In this document: positions 7,207-13,825 of the stretch, piece after piece | Layout of the letters: each line of letters opens with the position of its first letter | Position numbering within the stretch: position 1 is the stretch's first letter | Assembly: GCA_007124415.1 (NCBI GenBank) | Contig: SLFE01000022.1 | Coordinates: 1-19,181 of the forward strand | DNA length: 19,181 nucleotides | Direction: 5' to 3' | Source of the DNA: Waddliaceae bacterium | Lineage (GTDB): Bacteria; Chlamydiota; Chlamydiia; Chlamydiales; SLFE01 | Notes under the pieces: generated by a model | Database searches by the model: none | What the model was told of the DNA's origin: nothing | What the model saw: the letters and a program-made list of their open reading frames with translations, nothing else | Program-made: the position numbers and the translations under genes

Positions 7207-7740
7207 ATGTTTAAACTCAAACACAGCCAATTGGCAGCCGCTTCGGGAGTAGTCTGGCTTGCCACCGGATTTCTCCTCCTCCAATATGGCATTCGACTGC
7301 TCATTTCGGCCATACCGTTGCCCGTACCCTTTAAACTGTGGACGCATCCCTTTCTCGAAATTCTTTCAACCTTTATGGGAAGCCGTGAAAATGCCGCCCT
7401 ATTAATGGTAGCCGGCTGCCTCATTACGGGAAAAATTAAATGCCGGTACGTGCTGTCCCGCTCGGTTCGAAGAGGCATCGACCGCCTTCTCACGCTGCCC
7501 AACCCCTCTCAAATCTTTAAAATTTACAGCCTTCGCTATTACCTTTTTATCGGATTCTTATTAGGCGCAGGTTATTTCATGAGAAATTCGGGAATGCCCG
7601 CAGACTTCCGAGCCGCCTGCTATATGAGCATTGGCTGCGGGATGATCAATGGAGCGCTTTTATATTTCAAAGCGTCCTACTCACTTATGGTAAGGAATCC
7701 CCTTGATAAGGGTGTAAGCTCTGTAGATCTGCTCAATTAA
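7207..7740 (+). CDS. Small multi-pass membrane protein of unknown function
   Basis: A 177-residue protein with four likely membrane segments: around residues 9-33 (AAASGVVWLATGFLLLQYGI), 60-75 (ENAALLMVAGCLITG), 107-122 (YYLFIGFLLGAGYFMR) and 130-148 (ACYMSIGCGMINGALLYF). Basic loops lie between them (KIKCRYVLSRSVRRGIDR). I do not recognise the family. The frame extends upstream to 7108, but residues there are unconvincing, so the ATG at 7207 is chosen. No Shine-Dalgarno sequence precedes it. A weak TAGACT (7194-7199) lies only seven bases upstream of the ATG, so the message may be almost leaderless. The last 20 codons overlap the 3' end of the convergent rlmH. The gene is divergent from the YacL-like gene across about 150 bases. 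Confidence 0.7.
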   Translation: MFKLKHSQLAAASGVVWLATGFLLLQYGIRLLISAIPLPVPFKLWTHPFLEILSTFMGSRENAALLMVAGCLITGKIKCRYVLSRSVRRGIDRLLTLPNPSQIFKIYSLRYYLFIGFLLGAGYFMRNSGMPADFRAACYMSIGCGMINGALLYFKASYSLMVRNPLDKGVSSVDLLN

Positions 7741-8091
7741 GACAAGCCTGGACAGCTGATGAGTAAAAGTCATTTTTGACAAGCTCAGCTGAGGCCCACT
7801 CCTCCGCAAGGCTTGAGGAAGCCCTTCGGCCCCGCCAATAACAAAGGTCATTCTGGCTCCCTGCCCTTCTATAAAATCGGCAAATCCCGGACTGTCGAAT
7901 TCCTTTCCCTCGGGATCTAAGCAGATAACCGAAGGCTCTTTATCCGCCTCCTCTGCAAGCCGCTTGTCATTTTTAAACCATTTGCACTCAAATTCTACTT
8001 GGCCGGTCAAACGCTTTTCGAATTCCGCTATGGCCGTTTCAAGCCATTTTTCCCTTGTCTTCCCAACGGACAAAATTTTAATTTTAATCAT
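7681..8091 (-). CDS. rlmH: 23S rRNA pseudouridine-1915 N3-methyltransferase
   Basis: A SPOUT-family methyltransferase that methylates pseudouridine 1915 in helix 69 of 23S rRNA on assembled 70S ribosomes. At 136 residues it is shorter than the usual 155-159, but both ends are intact. The start is MIKIKILSVGKTREKW. The SAM-binding trefoil-knot segments are FVIGGAEGL (about 83-91), then LSKMTFTHQLSRLVLIEQIYRAY. The end is PYHK, the family's typical His-containing C-terminus. The start lies inside the 3' end of smpB (8-base overlap) and has no strong ribosome binding site, so it is probably coupled to smpB translation. The 3' end overlaps the convergent membrane-protein gene by 60 bases. Confidence 0.95.
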   Translation of the reverse strand: MIKIKILSVGKTREKWLETAIAEFEKRLTGQVEFECKWFKNDKRLAEEADKEPSVICLDPEGKEFDSPGFADFIEGQGARMTFVIGGAEGLPQALRRSGPQLSLSKMTFTHQLSRLVLIEQIYRAYTLIKGIPYHK

Positions 8092-8539
8092 TTTTCATCA
8101 TGCGCTGAATGCGCCGTTTTTCGTCCCGCTCTTTGATCACGGCCCGTTTGTCGTGCGATTTCTTACCCTTGGCCAATGCGATTTTGACTTTTGCGCGCCC
8201 ATTTTTCAAATAGATTGAAAGGGGAACGATTGTAAGCCCTTTTTCCTGCGACGCTTTTTTAAGCTTTTTAATCTCGTTTTTATGCATCAAAAGCTTGCGC
8301 ATCCGCTTTTCTTCATGATTATTGATGTTGCCGAACTTATAGGGGGCGATGGTACAGGCCACCAGCCAAAGCTCGTTATTTTCGACTTTGACATAAGCTT
8401 CCTGCAGGCTCCCCCCGTTTTCACGAAGAGACTTAATTTCCGTTCCTACAAGGGCGATGCCTGTTTCGAAGGTTTCAATGATTTCGAAATCGAAGCGCGC
8501 CCGCCGGTTTGATACTAATTCTTTGGTTTTCTCTCCCAT
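8084..8539 (-). CDS. smpB: SsrA-binding protein SmpB
   Basis: Binds tmRNA and brings it to stalled ribosomes for trans-translation. From the ATG at 8539 the protein has 151 residues, the usual SmpB length. A GTG at 8566 would add nine residues not seen in the family. Motifs: NRRARFDFEIIETFETGIALVGTE at the N-terminus, EIKSLREN, then APYKFGN; the C-terminal basic tail KGKKSHDKRAVIKERDEKRRIQRMM is typical and enters the decoding site. AAAAGG stands four bases before the ATG. A perfect TATAAT ends 10 bases before the ATG, so the 5' leader may be only a few bases and may exclude that AAAAGG. First gene of a two-gene operon with rlmH. Confidence 0.96.
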   Translation of the reverse strand: MGEKTKELVSNRRARFDFEIIETFETGIALVGTEIKSLRENGGSLQEAYVKVENNELWLVACTIAPYKFGNINNHEEKRMRKLLMHKNEIKKLKKASQEKGLTIVPLSIYLKNGRAKVKIALAKGKKSHDKRAVIKERDEKRRIQRMMKND

Positions 8540-8549
8540 AACGCCTTTT

Positions 8550-8578
8550 ATTATAGCTGTTTTCACATGGAAAGTCTA
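8550..8578 (-). promoter_or_regulatory. smpB-rlmH promoter, very close to the start codon
   Basis: On the minus strand TAGACT (8578-8573) and a perfect TATAAT (8555-8550) are 17 bases apart. The ATG follows 10 bases after the -10 box, so the predicted transcript start is only about four bases before the ATG. Confidence 0.55.
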
Positions 8579-8609
8579 AGACAAAATCAGCTCGAGCGCA
8601 AAGTTGATG

Positions 8610-8639
8610 TTGACAAAGCAGTCAAATCTCAAGTATCTT
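8610..8639 (+). promoter_or_regulatory. dnaN-recF promoter
   Basis: Consensus TTGACA at 8610-8615 and TATCTT at 8634-8639 with an 18-base spacer, 30 bases before the dnaN ATG. It is back to back with the smpB promoter. Confidence 0.6.
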
Positions 8640-8669
8640 CGTTGTCTTGAAGAACTAGAGGTAGACCCC

Positions 8670-9803
8670 ATGAAATTTATCATTTCCCTTGCCGAGATCA
8701 ACAAACTCCTCAATAAAATACAAAACATTGTCGCCCAAAAGCCGACGCTTCCCATTCTCTCCAATTTTTTGATCGAAGCGGCAAGCGACGAGCTGGTGCT
8801 GACCGCAACAGACTTAACCGTGGGAATCCGCTGCTATACCGAAGCGAAAATCCTTGAAGAGGGCTCAACGACGCTGCCGGCCAAGCGCTTTGCCCAGCTC
8901 ATACGGGAACTGACCACGCCCCACATAGAAGTACACACCAACGAGCAGAACATTACCCAGGTCATCGCAGGATCGTCCCGGTTCAAACTTCACGGAATGG
9001 ATAAGGGCGAATTCCCCTCCCTGCCCGAGCTTTCGGAAACGACGCAATTCACTCTTCCGCAAAGCGATTTGAAAGATATGCTGTTCCGCACAGCATTCGC
9101 CGTCTCCCGCGAAGACAACCGCTACGCGCTGACAGGCGTATTCCTCCACATCCAAAACGGAGAAGCTACCTTTGCCGGCACAGACGGCAAGAGGCTCGCA
9201 CGCAACCGGCTGAAGGTCCCTCTTGATCCTTCCTGGCAGGGTCAATACATCGTCCCGCTCAAAGCTGTCGAAGAGATCATGAAAAATCTTTATGAGGACG
9301 GCGATGCCACAATCTATCTGATGCCCGACAAAATCGCGGTCGATGCCAACCAGTCTATTCTAATCACAAAACTTTTGAGCGGCGATTACCCTGACATAAG
9401 CCGGATCATTCCCGAGTCAATGGAGTCACACCTCTCTTTGCACAGGGAAGAGCTCATGACGCTCTTGAAACAAGTCTCTCTTTTCACCTCCGATGTCAAC
9501 CAGTCGGTAAGGTTCACCTTTGCAAATGGCGAACTCAAACTGTCGGCCAATGCCATGGAAGTGGGCGAGGGTAATGTGAGCATGCCTGTTAACTACAACG
9601 GCGAGAAGCTAGACATTGCGTTCAATCCGAATTTCTTTTTGGACATTTTGCGCCACACCAAGGAAGAGACGCTAGACATGGGAATTATCGACGCTTTCAA
9701 TCCTGTCGTCATTCGGGAGGAGGAAAACGGCGATGAAAGCAAAAAGGTTGCGAATGACTCGCTCTGCCTGATCATGCCCATGCGCCTTGATCAACCGGTA
9801 TGA
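8670..9803 (+). CDS. dnaN: DNA polymerase III beta subunit (sliding clamp)
   Basis: Forms the ring-shaped dimer that holds DNA polymerase III on DNA. The 377 residues fit the three-domain clamp (366-380 usual). The family start MKFIISLAEINKLL and the conserved QKPTLPILSNFLIEA, SSRFKLHGMDKGEFPSLP, AGTDGKRLAR and the C-terminal LIMPMRL block are all present. The open frame reaches back to 8604, but AGAGGT seven bases before the ATG at 8670 and the family start fix the beginning. The stop overlaps the recF ATG (ATGA), so dnaN and recF are co-translated. The usual bacterial partner dnaA is not adjacent. From memory this smpB/dnaN/recF grouping is found in Chlamydia. Confidence 0.98.
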   Translation: MKFIISLAEINKLLNKIQNIVAQKPTLPILSNFLIEAASDELVLTATDLTVGIRCYTEAKILEEGSTTLPAKRFAQLIRELTTPHIEVHTNEQNITQVIAGSSRFKLHGMDKGEFPSLPELSETTQFTLPQSDLKDMLFRTAFAVSREDNRYALTGVFLHIQNGEATFAGTDGKRLARNRLKVPLDPSWQGQYIVPLKAVEEIMKNLYEDGDATIYLMPDKIAVDANQSILITKLLSGDYPDISRIIPESMESHLSLHREELMTLLKQVSLFTSDVNQSVRFTFANGELKLSANAMEVGEGNVSMPVNYNGEKLDIAFNPNFFLDILRHTKEETLDMGIIDAFNPVVIREEENGDESKKVANDSLCLIMPMRLDQPV

Positions 9804-10888
9804 TTCTTAAAAAGCTTCAGCTAAGAAATTTTCGCAATTATGAAATAGCCGCTTTCGATTTTTGCCCCCACATCAACTTGATACTGGGACAAAATGCGCA
9901 AGGGAAAACCTCGGCGCTTGAAGCGGTCTATCTTCTCGCGATCGGACGCTCATTTCGGGCTGCCAGGCTTGGCGATCTGATAAAAAGGGAGAAAGAAGGA
10001 TTTTATGTGGAAACGACATTTCTAGCCCGCGATGTCGAACAAAAAATCGCCCTTGCATTCGACGGAAACGAAAGAAGAATCCTGCACAACAGCACCTACT
10101 ACCCCTCCCTCTCCTCTTTAATCGGCCTCATGCCCGTCGTTGTGATGACGCCGGACGACGACCTGATCAAAGGGCCGCCGCAGTCAAGGCGTAAATTTAT
10201 CGATATGCAAATTGCCCAGTTTGATCCTCTCTACCTCCATCATCTGACCCGCTACTTTAGAGCTATGAGGCAAAGAAATTATCTGCTTCGCCAGAGCAGG
10301 CTTCAGACGATAGACCTTTGGGAGCGTGAAATGGCCCATGCCGCCGAATATTTGGTCTCCAAAAGGCTGCAATTCATCGAAGATCTGACCGGCGCGTCCG
10401 CTCCACTGCATGAACAGCTCAGCGACTCCGAAGGGCAACTGACGCTCAACTACCGGGGATACTCTGAAGAAGACGACTTATCAGCCTTTTTCCTCAAACG
10501 TTTTGAAGCCAACAGGCAAAAAGAGATCAAGTTAGGCTCGACGCTGTCGGGACCCCACAGGGACGACCTCGACATCCTGATCGACGGCCATGAGGCCAAG
10601 CATTTCGCGAGCGAAGGGCAAAAGAGAACGTGCGTTGCCGCCCTGCGCCTGGCGTCCTGGCAAATGCTTAAGGAGCGTTCAGGAAAAACGCCTCTTATGC
10701 TGATAGATGACTTCGGACTCAGCCTCGATAAAATCCGGCGCCGTCAATTTTTAGAGGCCGTCGATAATCTCGGACAGGTGTTCATCACAAGCGTCGATCC
10801 CCTTTCAAGCGAACTTTTCAAAAGAGATTCCGCCTCATTTTATGTAAAAGAAGGCATCATTTCAAACAATAGCCGATTGACAGTTTAA
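9800..10888 (+). CDS. recF: Recombination protein RecF
   Basis: SMC-like ATPase that helps load RecA at single-strand gaps during gap repair, with RecO and RecR. At 362 residues it is the usual length. Motifs: MILKKLQLRNFRNY start; Walker A GQNAQGKT (30-37); the QSRRKFID block at 128-135; TLSGPHRDD (248-256); the ABC signature SEGQKRT (271-277); and Walker B LMLIDDFG with the D-loop LSLD (299-310). All ATPase elements are intact. The ATG overlaps the dnaN stop by four bases. The last 32 bases overlap the convergent barrel gene on the minus strand. Confidence 0.97.
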   Translation: MILKKLQLRNFRNYEIAAFDFCPHINLILGQNAQGKTSALEAVYLLAIGRSFRAARLGDLIKREKEGFYVETTFLARDVEQKIALAFDGNERRILHNSTYYPSLSSLIGLMPVVVMTPDDDLIKGPPQSRRKFIDMQIAQFDPLYLHHLTRYFRAMRQRNYLLRQSRLQTIDLWEREMAHAAEYLVSKRLQFIEDLTGASAPLHEQLSDSEGQLTLNYRGYSEEDDLSAFFLKRFEANRQKEIKLGSTLSGPHRDDLDILIDGHEAKHFASEGQKRTCVAALRLASWQMLKERSGKTPLMLIDDFGLSLDKIRRRQFLEAVDNLGQVFITSVDPLSSELFKRDSASFYVKEGIISNNSRLTV

Positions 10889-11606
10889 GCCCCCACCCTT
10901 CGATACCGAACCTTTCACGGTCCAGGCTGGAATTGAATCCGCCGGCAAGGCCGATAGTCCAGTTGCTGGGAAAGTAATAATCGATCGATCCGGCAAAATT
11001 CGATCCTTGCGTCGACCCTTTGGAAATGAAAATTCCGTCCGGATGCCCTGCCTGGATGAACCCGGGATGCATGAGCGTGGTTTCACTGTCGGCCCAGGCA
11101 TATTGATAGATAAGGGTGAGCCATAGGCTTGAGTGAACTTGATAAAACACTTCCATACCGACGTAGCGGCTTTGGGAATCGAACTCTTCATCAACCATGT
11201 GCAGTGTTTGAATTGCCGGAAATGGAGGAGGAAGCCCTGTGGGAACATCAAGGTCGATTGAGGTGCGAAGGTCGGTCCAGGTCAATCCAATGACAGGAAT
11301 AACCTGAAGCCAGTCGGTAATTGGCGTGTAGTGGCCAAGGCCTATGCCGTAGGAATAAAATTTTCCGTCCCCGGTAGCTCCGGAAGCGGTTGGCTTCAGG
11401 CAAATTCCGGAATTTTCTAAAAAAAGCAGCGTAGCGTCAAGCCGCCCGCCGAAAAGATCCATCGTCTGAGTTGTTTTTCCCTCTTCTAAGACGTTGATTC
11501 GATAAAACGCCGGACCGGCATCCACGCGGCCCTTGCAACATAAAGGGGGCCTTGCATGCAGGAAAGTTCCGGAAAAAAGAAAGAGCGCTAGAAGAAGAAT
11601 ACGCAT
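10857..11606 (-). CDS. Predicted outer-membrane beta-barrel protein (family unknown)
   Basis: A 249-residue protein with a signal peptide (MRILLLALFLFSGTFLHARP, cleavage likely after HA), followed by a stretch of amphipathic strands rich in Gly and aromatics, such as FYSYGIGLGHY, WLTLIYQYAWAD, SIDYYFPSNWTIGLAGGF and GWGLKLSIGY. It ends in CLK rather than Phe. The overall look is that of a small barrel of about 8-10 strands, but I recognise no named family. The frame extends upstream to 11747. The start is fixed at 11606 by a near-perfect GGAGGG (11618-11613) six bases before the ATG and by the signal peptide. The gene is divergent from the methyltransferase and overlaps recF by 32 bases at the 3' end. 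Mature cysteines (CC near 69-70 of the long frame, and others) could form disulfides. Confidence 0.75.
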   Translation of the reverse strand: MRILLLALFLFSGTFLHARPPLCCKGRVDAGPAFYRINVLEEGKTTQTMDLFGGRLDATLLFLENSGICLKPTASGATGDGKFYSYGIGLGHYTPITDWLQVIPVIGLTWTDLRTSIDLDVPTGLPPPFPAIQTLHMVDEEFDSQSRYVGMEVFYQVHSSLWLTLIYQYAWADSETTLMHPGFIQAGHPDGIFISKGSTQGSNFAGSIDYYFPSNWTIGLAGGFNSSLDRERFGIEGWGLKLSIGYCLK

Positions 11607-11628
11607 AAGTGACCCTCCAAATCTGCAT

Positions 11629-11657
11629 AATATATACGCAATTGAAAGAAAAATCAA
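11629..11657 (-). promoter_or_regulatory. Promoter of the barrel gene at 10857-11606
   Basis: On the minus strand TTGATT (11657-11652) and TATATT (11634-11629) are exactly 17 bases apart. They lie just upstream of the strong GGAGGG ribosome binding site. Confidence 0.5.
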
Positions 11658-11670
11658 AAGATTTTCTTTT

Positions 11671-11738
11671 GGAGCCACCTGCAAAATTCGGCAAAATAGC
11701 TCAAAAATCGATTTCGTTGGAATTTTGCAAGTGGCTCT
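11671..11738. repeat. Long inverted repeat in a divergent promoter region
   Basis: Arm 11673-11689 (AGCCACCTGCAAAATTC) and arm 11720-11736 (GAATTTTGCAAGTGGCT) are reverse complements at 16 of 17 positions. One more G-C and one G-T pair extend the arms to 11671 and 11738. The loop is 30 bases and contains the palindrome AAATCGATTT (11705-11714). CTTTT stands immediately outside or at the edge of both arms. It sits between the two divergent promoters and reaches the -35 zone of the methyltransferase gene. It could be an operator, a cruciform or RNA hairpin, or a MITE-like remnant. Confidence 0.8.
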
Positions 11739-11754
11739 TTTAGCCAAAATTCGC

Positions 11755-11760
11755 TATAAT
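11755..11760 (+). promoter_or_regulatory. -10 box just upstream of the methyltransferase start
   Basis: A perfect TATAAT ends eight bases before the ATG at 11768, so transcription would start at or one base before the start codon. No good -35 is visible at 16-18 bases; that position falls in the right arm of the inverted repeat. Confidence 0.5.
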
Positions 11761-11767
11761 CGTCACT

Positions 11768-12331
11768 ATGCAAAGGCAATTTCCTCTTTTTCAGTCACAC
11801 ATAGATTTGGCCCATAGCTACTGGCATCGCCTTGTAAAACCGGGCGATCTTGTCATTGACGCCACTTGCGGCAACGGAAAAGACGCGCTGTTTCTCGCAG
11901 GGCTCTTGGCTGCCCGCATCATTTGCCTCGATATCCAGCAAAAGGCTGTCGATTCGTCAAAAGAGTTATTGAAAGAGTACAATCATATCTCTTTTCACAC
12001 GCAGTGCCACTCGACATTTCCAGAAGAAATCGAATCAGAGTCGGTTAAGTTAATTGTTTACAACCTCGGCTACCTTCCCGGCGGCGATAAAACCCGCACG
12101 ACGCAAAGCAGAACAACAATCGAAAGTTTGAGCAAGGCATTAAAACTGATTCAACCGGGCGGCGCTGTCAGCGTCACATGCTATCCCGGACATCCCGAGG
12201 GCGCTGTCGAGGAAGAAAAAATTCTTTCCTGGTCGGAAAACCTGGCTCAGGATAAATGGAATGTGTGCTTTCATCACTTTTCCAACAGAAAACAATCCCC
12301 CAGCCTCCTAATTATACAAAGTAGTAAATAA
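11768..12331 (+). CDS. mnmM: SAM-dependent methyltransferase, YtqB/MnmM type (tRNA wobble uridine)
   Basis: A 187-residue class I methyltransferase of the family once annotated as rRNA methylase (Bacillus YtqB). YtqB was later shown to be MnmM, which methylates the aminomethyl group of nm5s2U at tRNA position 34. Motif I is VIDATCGNGKDALFLA (29-44) and motif II is ICLDIQ (52-57). The family-specific NLGYLPGGDK (99-108) and CYPGHPEG (138-145) are intact, and the end NRKQSPSLLIIQ is typical. The start at MQRQFPLFQSHIDLAH fits the family N-terminus. No Shine-Dalgarno sequence precedes it, and a TATAAT lies eight bases upstream, which suggests a leaderless message. The symbol rests on family membership. 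An E. coli-like MnmC would make it redundant, and this cannot be judged from the window. Confidence 0.85.
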   Translation: MQRQFPLFQSHIDLAHSYWHRLVKPGDLVIDATCGNGKDALFLAGLLAARIICLDIQQKAVDSSKELLKEYNHISFHTQCHSTFPEEIESESVKLIVYNLGYLPGGDKTRTTQSRTTIESLSKALKLIQPGGAVSVTCYPGHPEGAVEEEKILSWSENLAQDKWNVCFHHFSNRKQSPSLLIIQSSK

Positions 12332-12341
12332 TTTTTTATCT

Positions 12342-12370
12342 TTGAATTAATTCTATTTCAGTGTTAATCT
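12342..12370 (+). promoter_or_regulatory. Possible promoter of the barrel gene at 12419
   Basis: TTGAAT (12342-12347) and TAATCT (12365-12370) are 17 bases apart, with TGT before the -10 (an extended -10). The region is very AT-rich, so chance matches are likely. Confidence 0.35.
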
Positions 12371-12418
12371 AGCTGATATTTCTATCTATGATTTATCGAA
12401 AAAACCGGAGAATTTTTT

Positions 12419-13105
12419 ATGAAACTCACAAAACATTTATTCACTACAGTAATTGGAATGATAGCAATCTTGCAAACAGGCAACGCTGCCGATCACTCTA
12501 GCTGCATTAGCAGATCCCACCCTGAACTTGAACGTACGCTCGGCTACACGCAGTATAACTCGGGAGTGGATTCTATGATTTACGCCAAGTTTGATGCATA
12601 CTCAACCTGGATCGAAAAAAATATAGAAGAAAACGAAATCGTCCCAAAAATTGGATTTGGCTTTAGATACCGCAACAGCCGCCATGGCTTCGATCTTGCC
12701 ATGAGCGGTCAAGCGCCTGAAAAATTCTATCTGCCATCCAAGAGTGATTTTTCAGGTGAAGACAAGCCGGCGGCAAAAGGGACAAGGTCCTATACGGCAG
12801 GCCAATTGACATACCTTTATTTCACGCAGCCGGTATCGCGCAACACTTTCTACTTCGGAGCCGGAGCGGGTATCGACCGCCACAGCATCAAAGTCGATGA
12901 AACCCATGATTATTTCGGCTTCCTCAGCGGTCTTTTCGTCGCCGGCTATCAATTCAACTTGTCCGATACAATGAAATCGTTCCTGCAATTCCAAGCCAGC
13001 CAGCCGGCCTATTGTTATGAAAAGATTTCCACTGATATCTATGGCCTTACGCAAGTCAATCAGTGGGTGCCGACATTTTCCATGAGCGTTGGAGTCGGCT
13101 TCTAG
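12419..13105 (+). CDS. Predicted outer-membrane beta-barrel protein with C-terminal Phe
   Basis: A 228-residue protein starting with a signal peptide (MKLTKHLFTTVIGMIAILQT, then GNAADH as the likely cleavage site). It then has alternating strands such as IGFGFRYRNSRHGFDLAMSG, TFYFGAGAGIDRH and FLSGLFVAGYQFNL. It closes with WVPTFSMSVGVGF, whose terminal Phe is the classic BAM recognition end. This is the best barrel candidate of the three in the window. The ATG has GGAG eight bases upstream (12407-12410). The gene stands alone, convergent with dapB, whose stop is 15 bases away. There is no recognised family. The function (pore, adhesin or structural) is open. Confidence 0.8.
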   Translation: MKLTKHLFTTVIGMIAILQTGNAADHSSCISRSHPELERTLGYTQYNSGVDSMIYAKFDAYSTWIEKNIEENEIVPKIGFGFRYRNSRHGFDLAMSGQAPEKFYLPSKSDFSGEDKPAAKGTRSYTAGQLTYLYFTQPVSRNTFYFGAGAGIDRHSIKVDETHDYFGFLSGLFVAGYQFNLSDTMKSFLQFQASQPAYCYEKISTDIYGLTQVNQWVPTFSMSVGVGF

Positions 13106-13120
13106 TGTCTATTCCGCGGT

Positions 13121-13825
13121 CTAAAGCAATTCTTCAAAGGTGAACAAGCCTTTTTTATCACCTATCATCTCGGCGGCGGCAACGGCGCCGAGTGCAAATC
13201 CGGAACGGTTTTTGGCCTCATGCGTGAGAGTGATCGAATCGATCAGAGAATCAAAGATAACAGAATGAGTGCCTGGAATCTGTCCGCACCTAAGACTTGA
13301 GAAGTGCAGTTCGTTTTCCTCGATTCTGCGCTCGCCCGGATGGTAGACAGCCAGCTCTTTACGCTTCAGTCCCTCGACAAGGCTCTTGGCAATCGCTTTG
13401 GCTGTTCCCGAAGGGCTGTCGACTTTTTCCCGATGATGCATCTCAATTCCGGAGACGTCGTATTGGGCATAAGAATCCATCAAAGCGGCGGCATGCTTGA
13501 CAATTCGAAGAAACAGTTGAACGCCTAATGAGAAGTTGGGAGAGTAAACGCAGCCGATGCCGGCGCCGCTGACAAGTTTTTCAACATCGCCGCTCTGCTC
13601 TTCCCATCCTGTTGTTCCGATTACAATATTCGTTTGTGATTTTGCCGCTTTTTCGACATTGTCCAAAACCGCATCGGGATGGGAAAAGTCGATGCAAGCT
13701 TGAGCGCCGTTAAAATCCGACTTTTCCGCGCTGTCTATAACCGAAACGATTTCATGCCCCCGCTCCAACGCGGATTTTTCAATCAATTTCCCCATTTTTC
13801 CGTAGCCGAGAATGGCAATCTTCAT
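13121..13825 (-). CDS. dapB: 4-hydroxy-tetrahydrodipicolinate reductase
   Basis: Reduces 4-hydroxy-tetrahydrodipicolinate with NAD(P)H in the diaminopimelate/lysine pathway; in chlamydiae the product feeds peptidoglycan precursors. The 234 residues are slightly below the usual 240-270. Motifs: GYGKMGK (7-13) for the dinucleotide; GTTGW (70-74); EMHHREKVDSPSGTA (128-142) with the catalytic His130 and Lys134; and SGTA as the substrate-binding loop. The ATG overlaps the stop of the phospholipase D-like gene (ATGA), with GAGGT six bases upstream. It is the last gene of the recD2-PLD-dapB operon, with no metabolic partner nearby. Confidence 0.95.
   Translation of the reverse strand: MKIAILGYGKMGKLIEKSALERGHEIVSVIDSAEKSDFNGAQACIDFSHPDAVLDNVEKAAKSQTNIVIGTTGWEEQSGDVEKLVSGAGIGCVYSPNFSLGVQLFLRIVKHAAALMDSYAQYDVSGIEMHHREKVDSPSGTAKAIAKSLVEGLKRKELAVYHPGERRIEENELHFSSLRCGQIPGTHSVIFDSLIDSITLTHEAKNRSGFALGAVAAAEMIGDKKGLFTFEELL

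Noticed and set aside
8540..8566. GTG start for smpB at 8566
   Set aside because: It would lie upstream of the -10 box and adds residues not found in SmpB proteins.
11720..11741. Right arm of the inverted repeat plus T-run as a terminator
   Set aside because: No plus-strand gene ends upstream within reach (recF ends about 800 bases away and the stretch between is coded on the minus strand), and the T-run is only four bases long.
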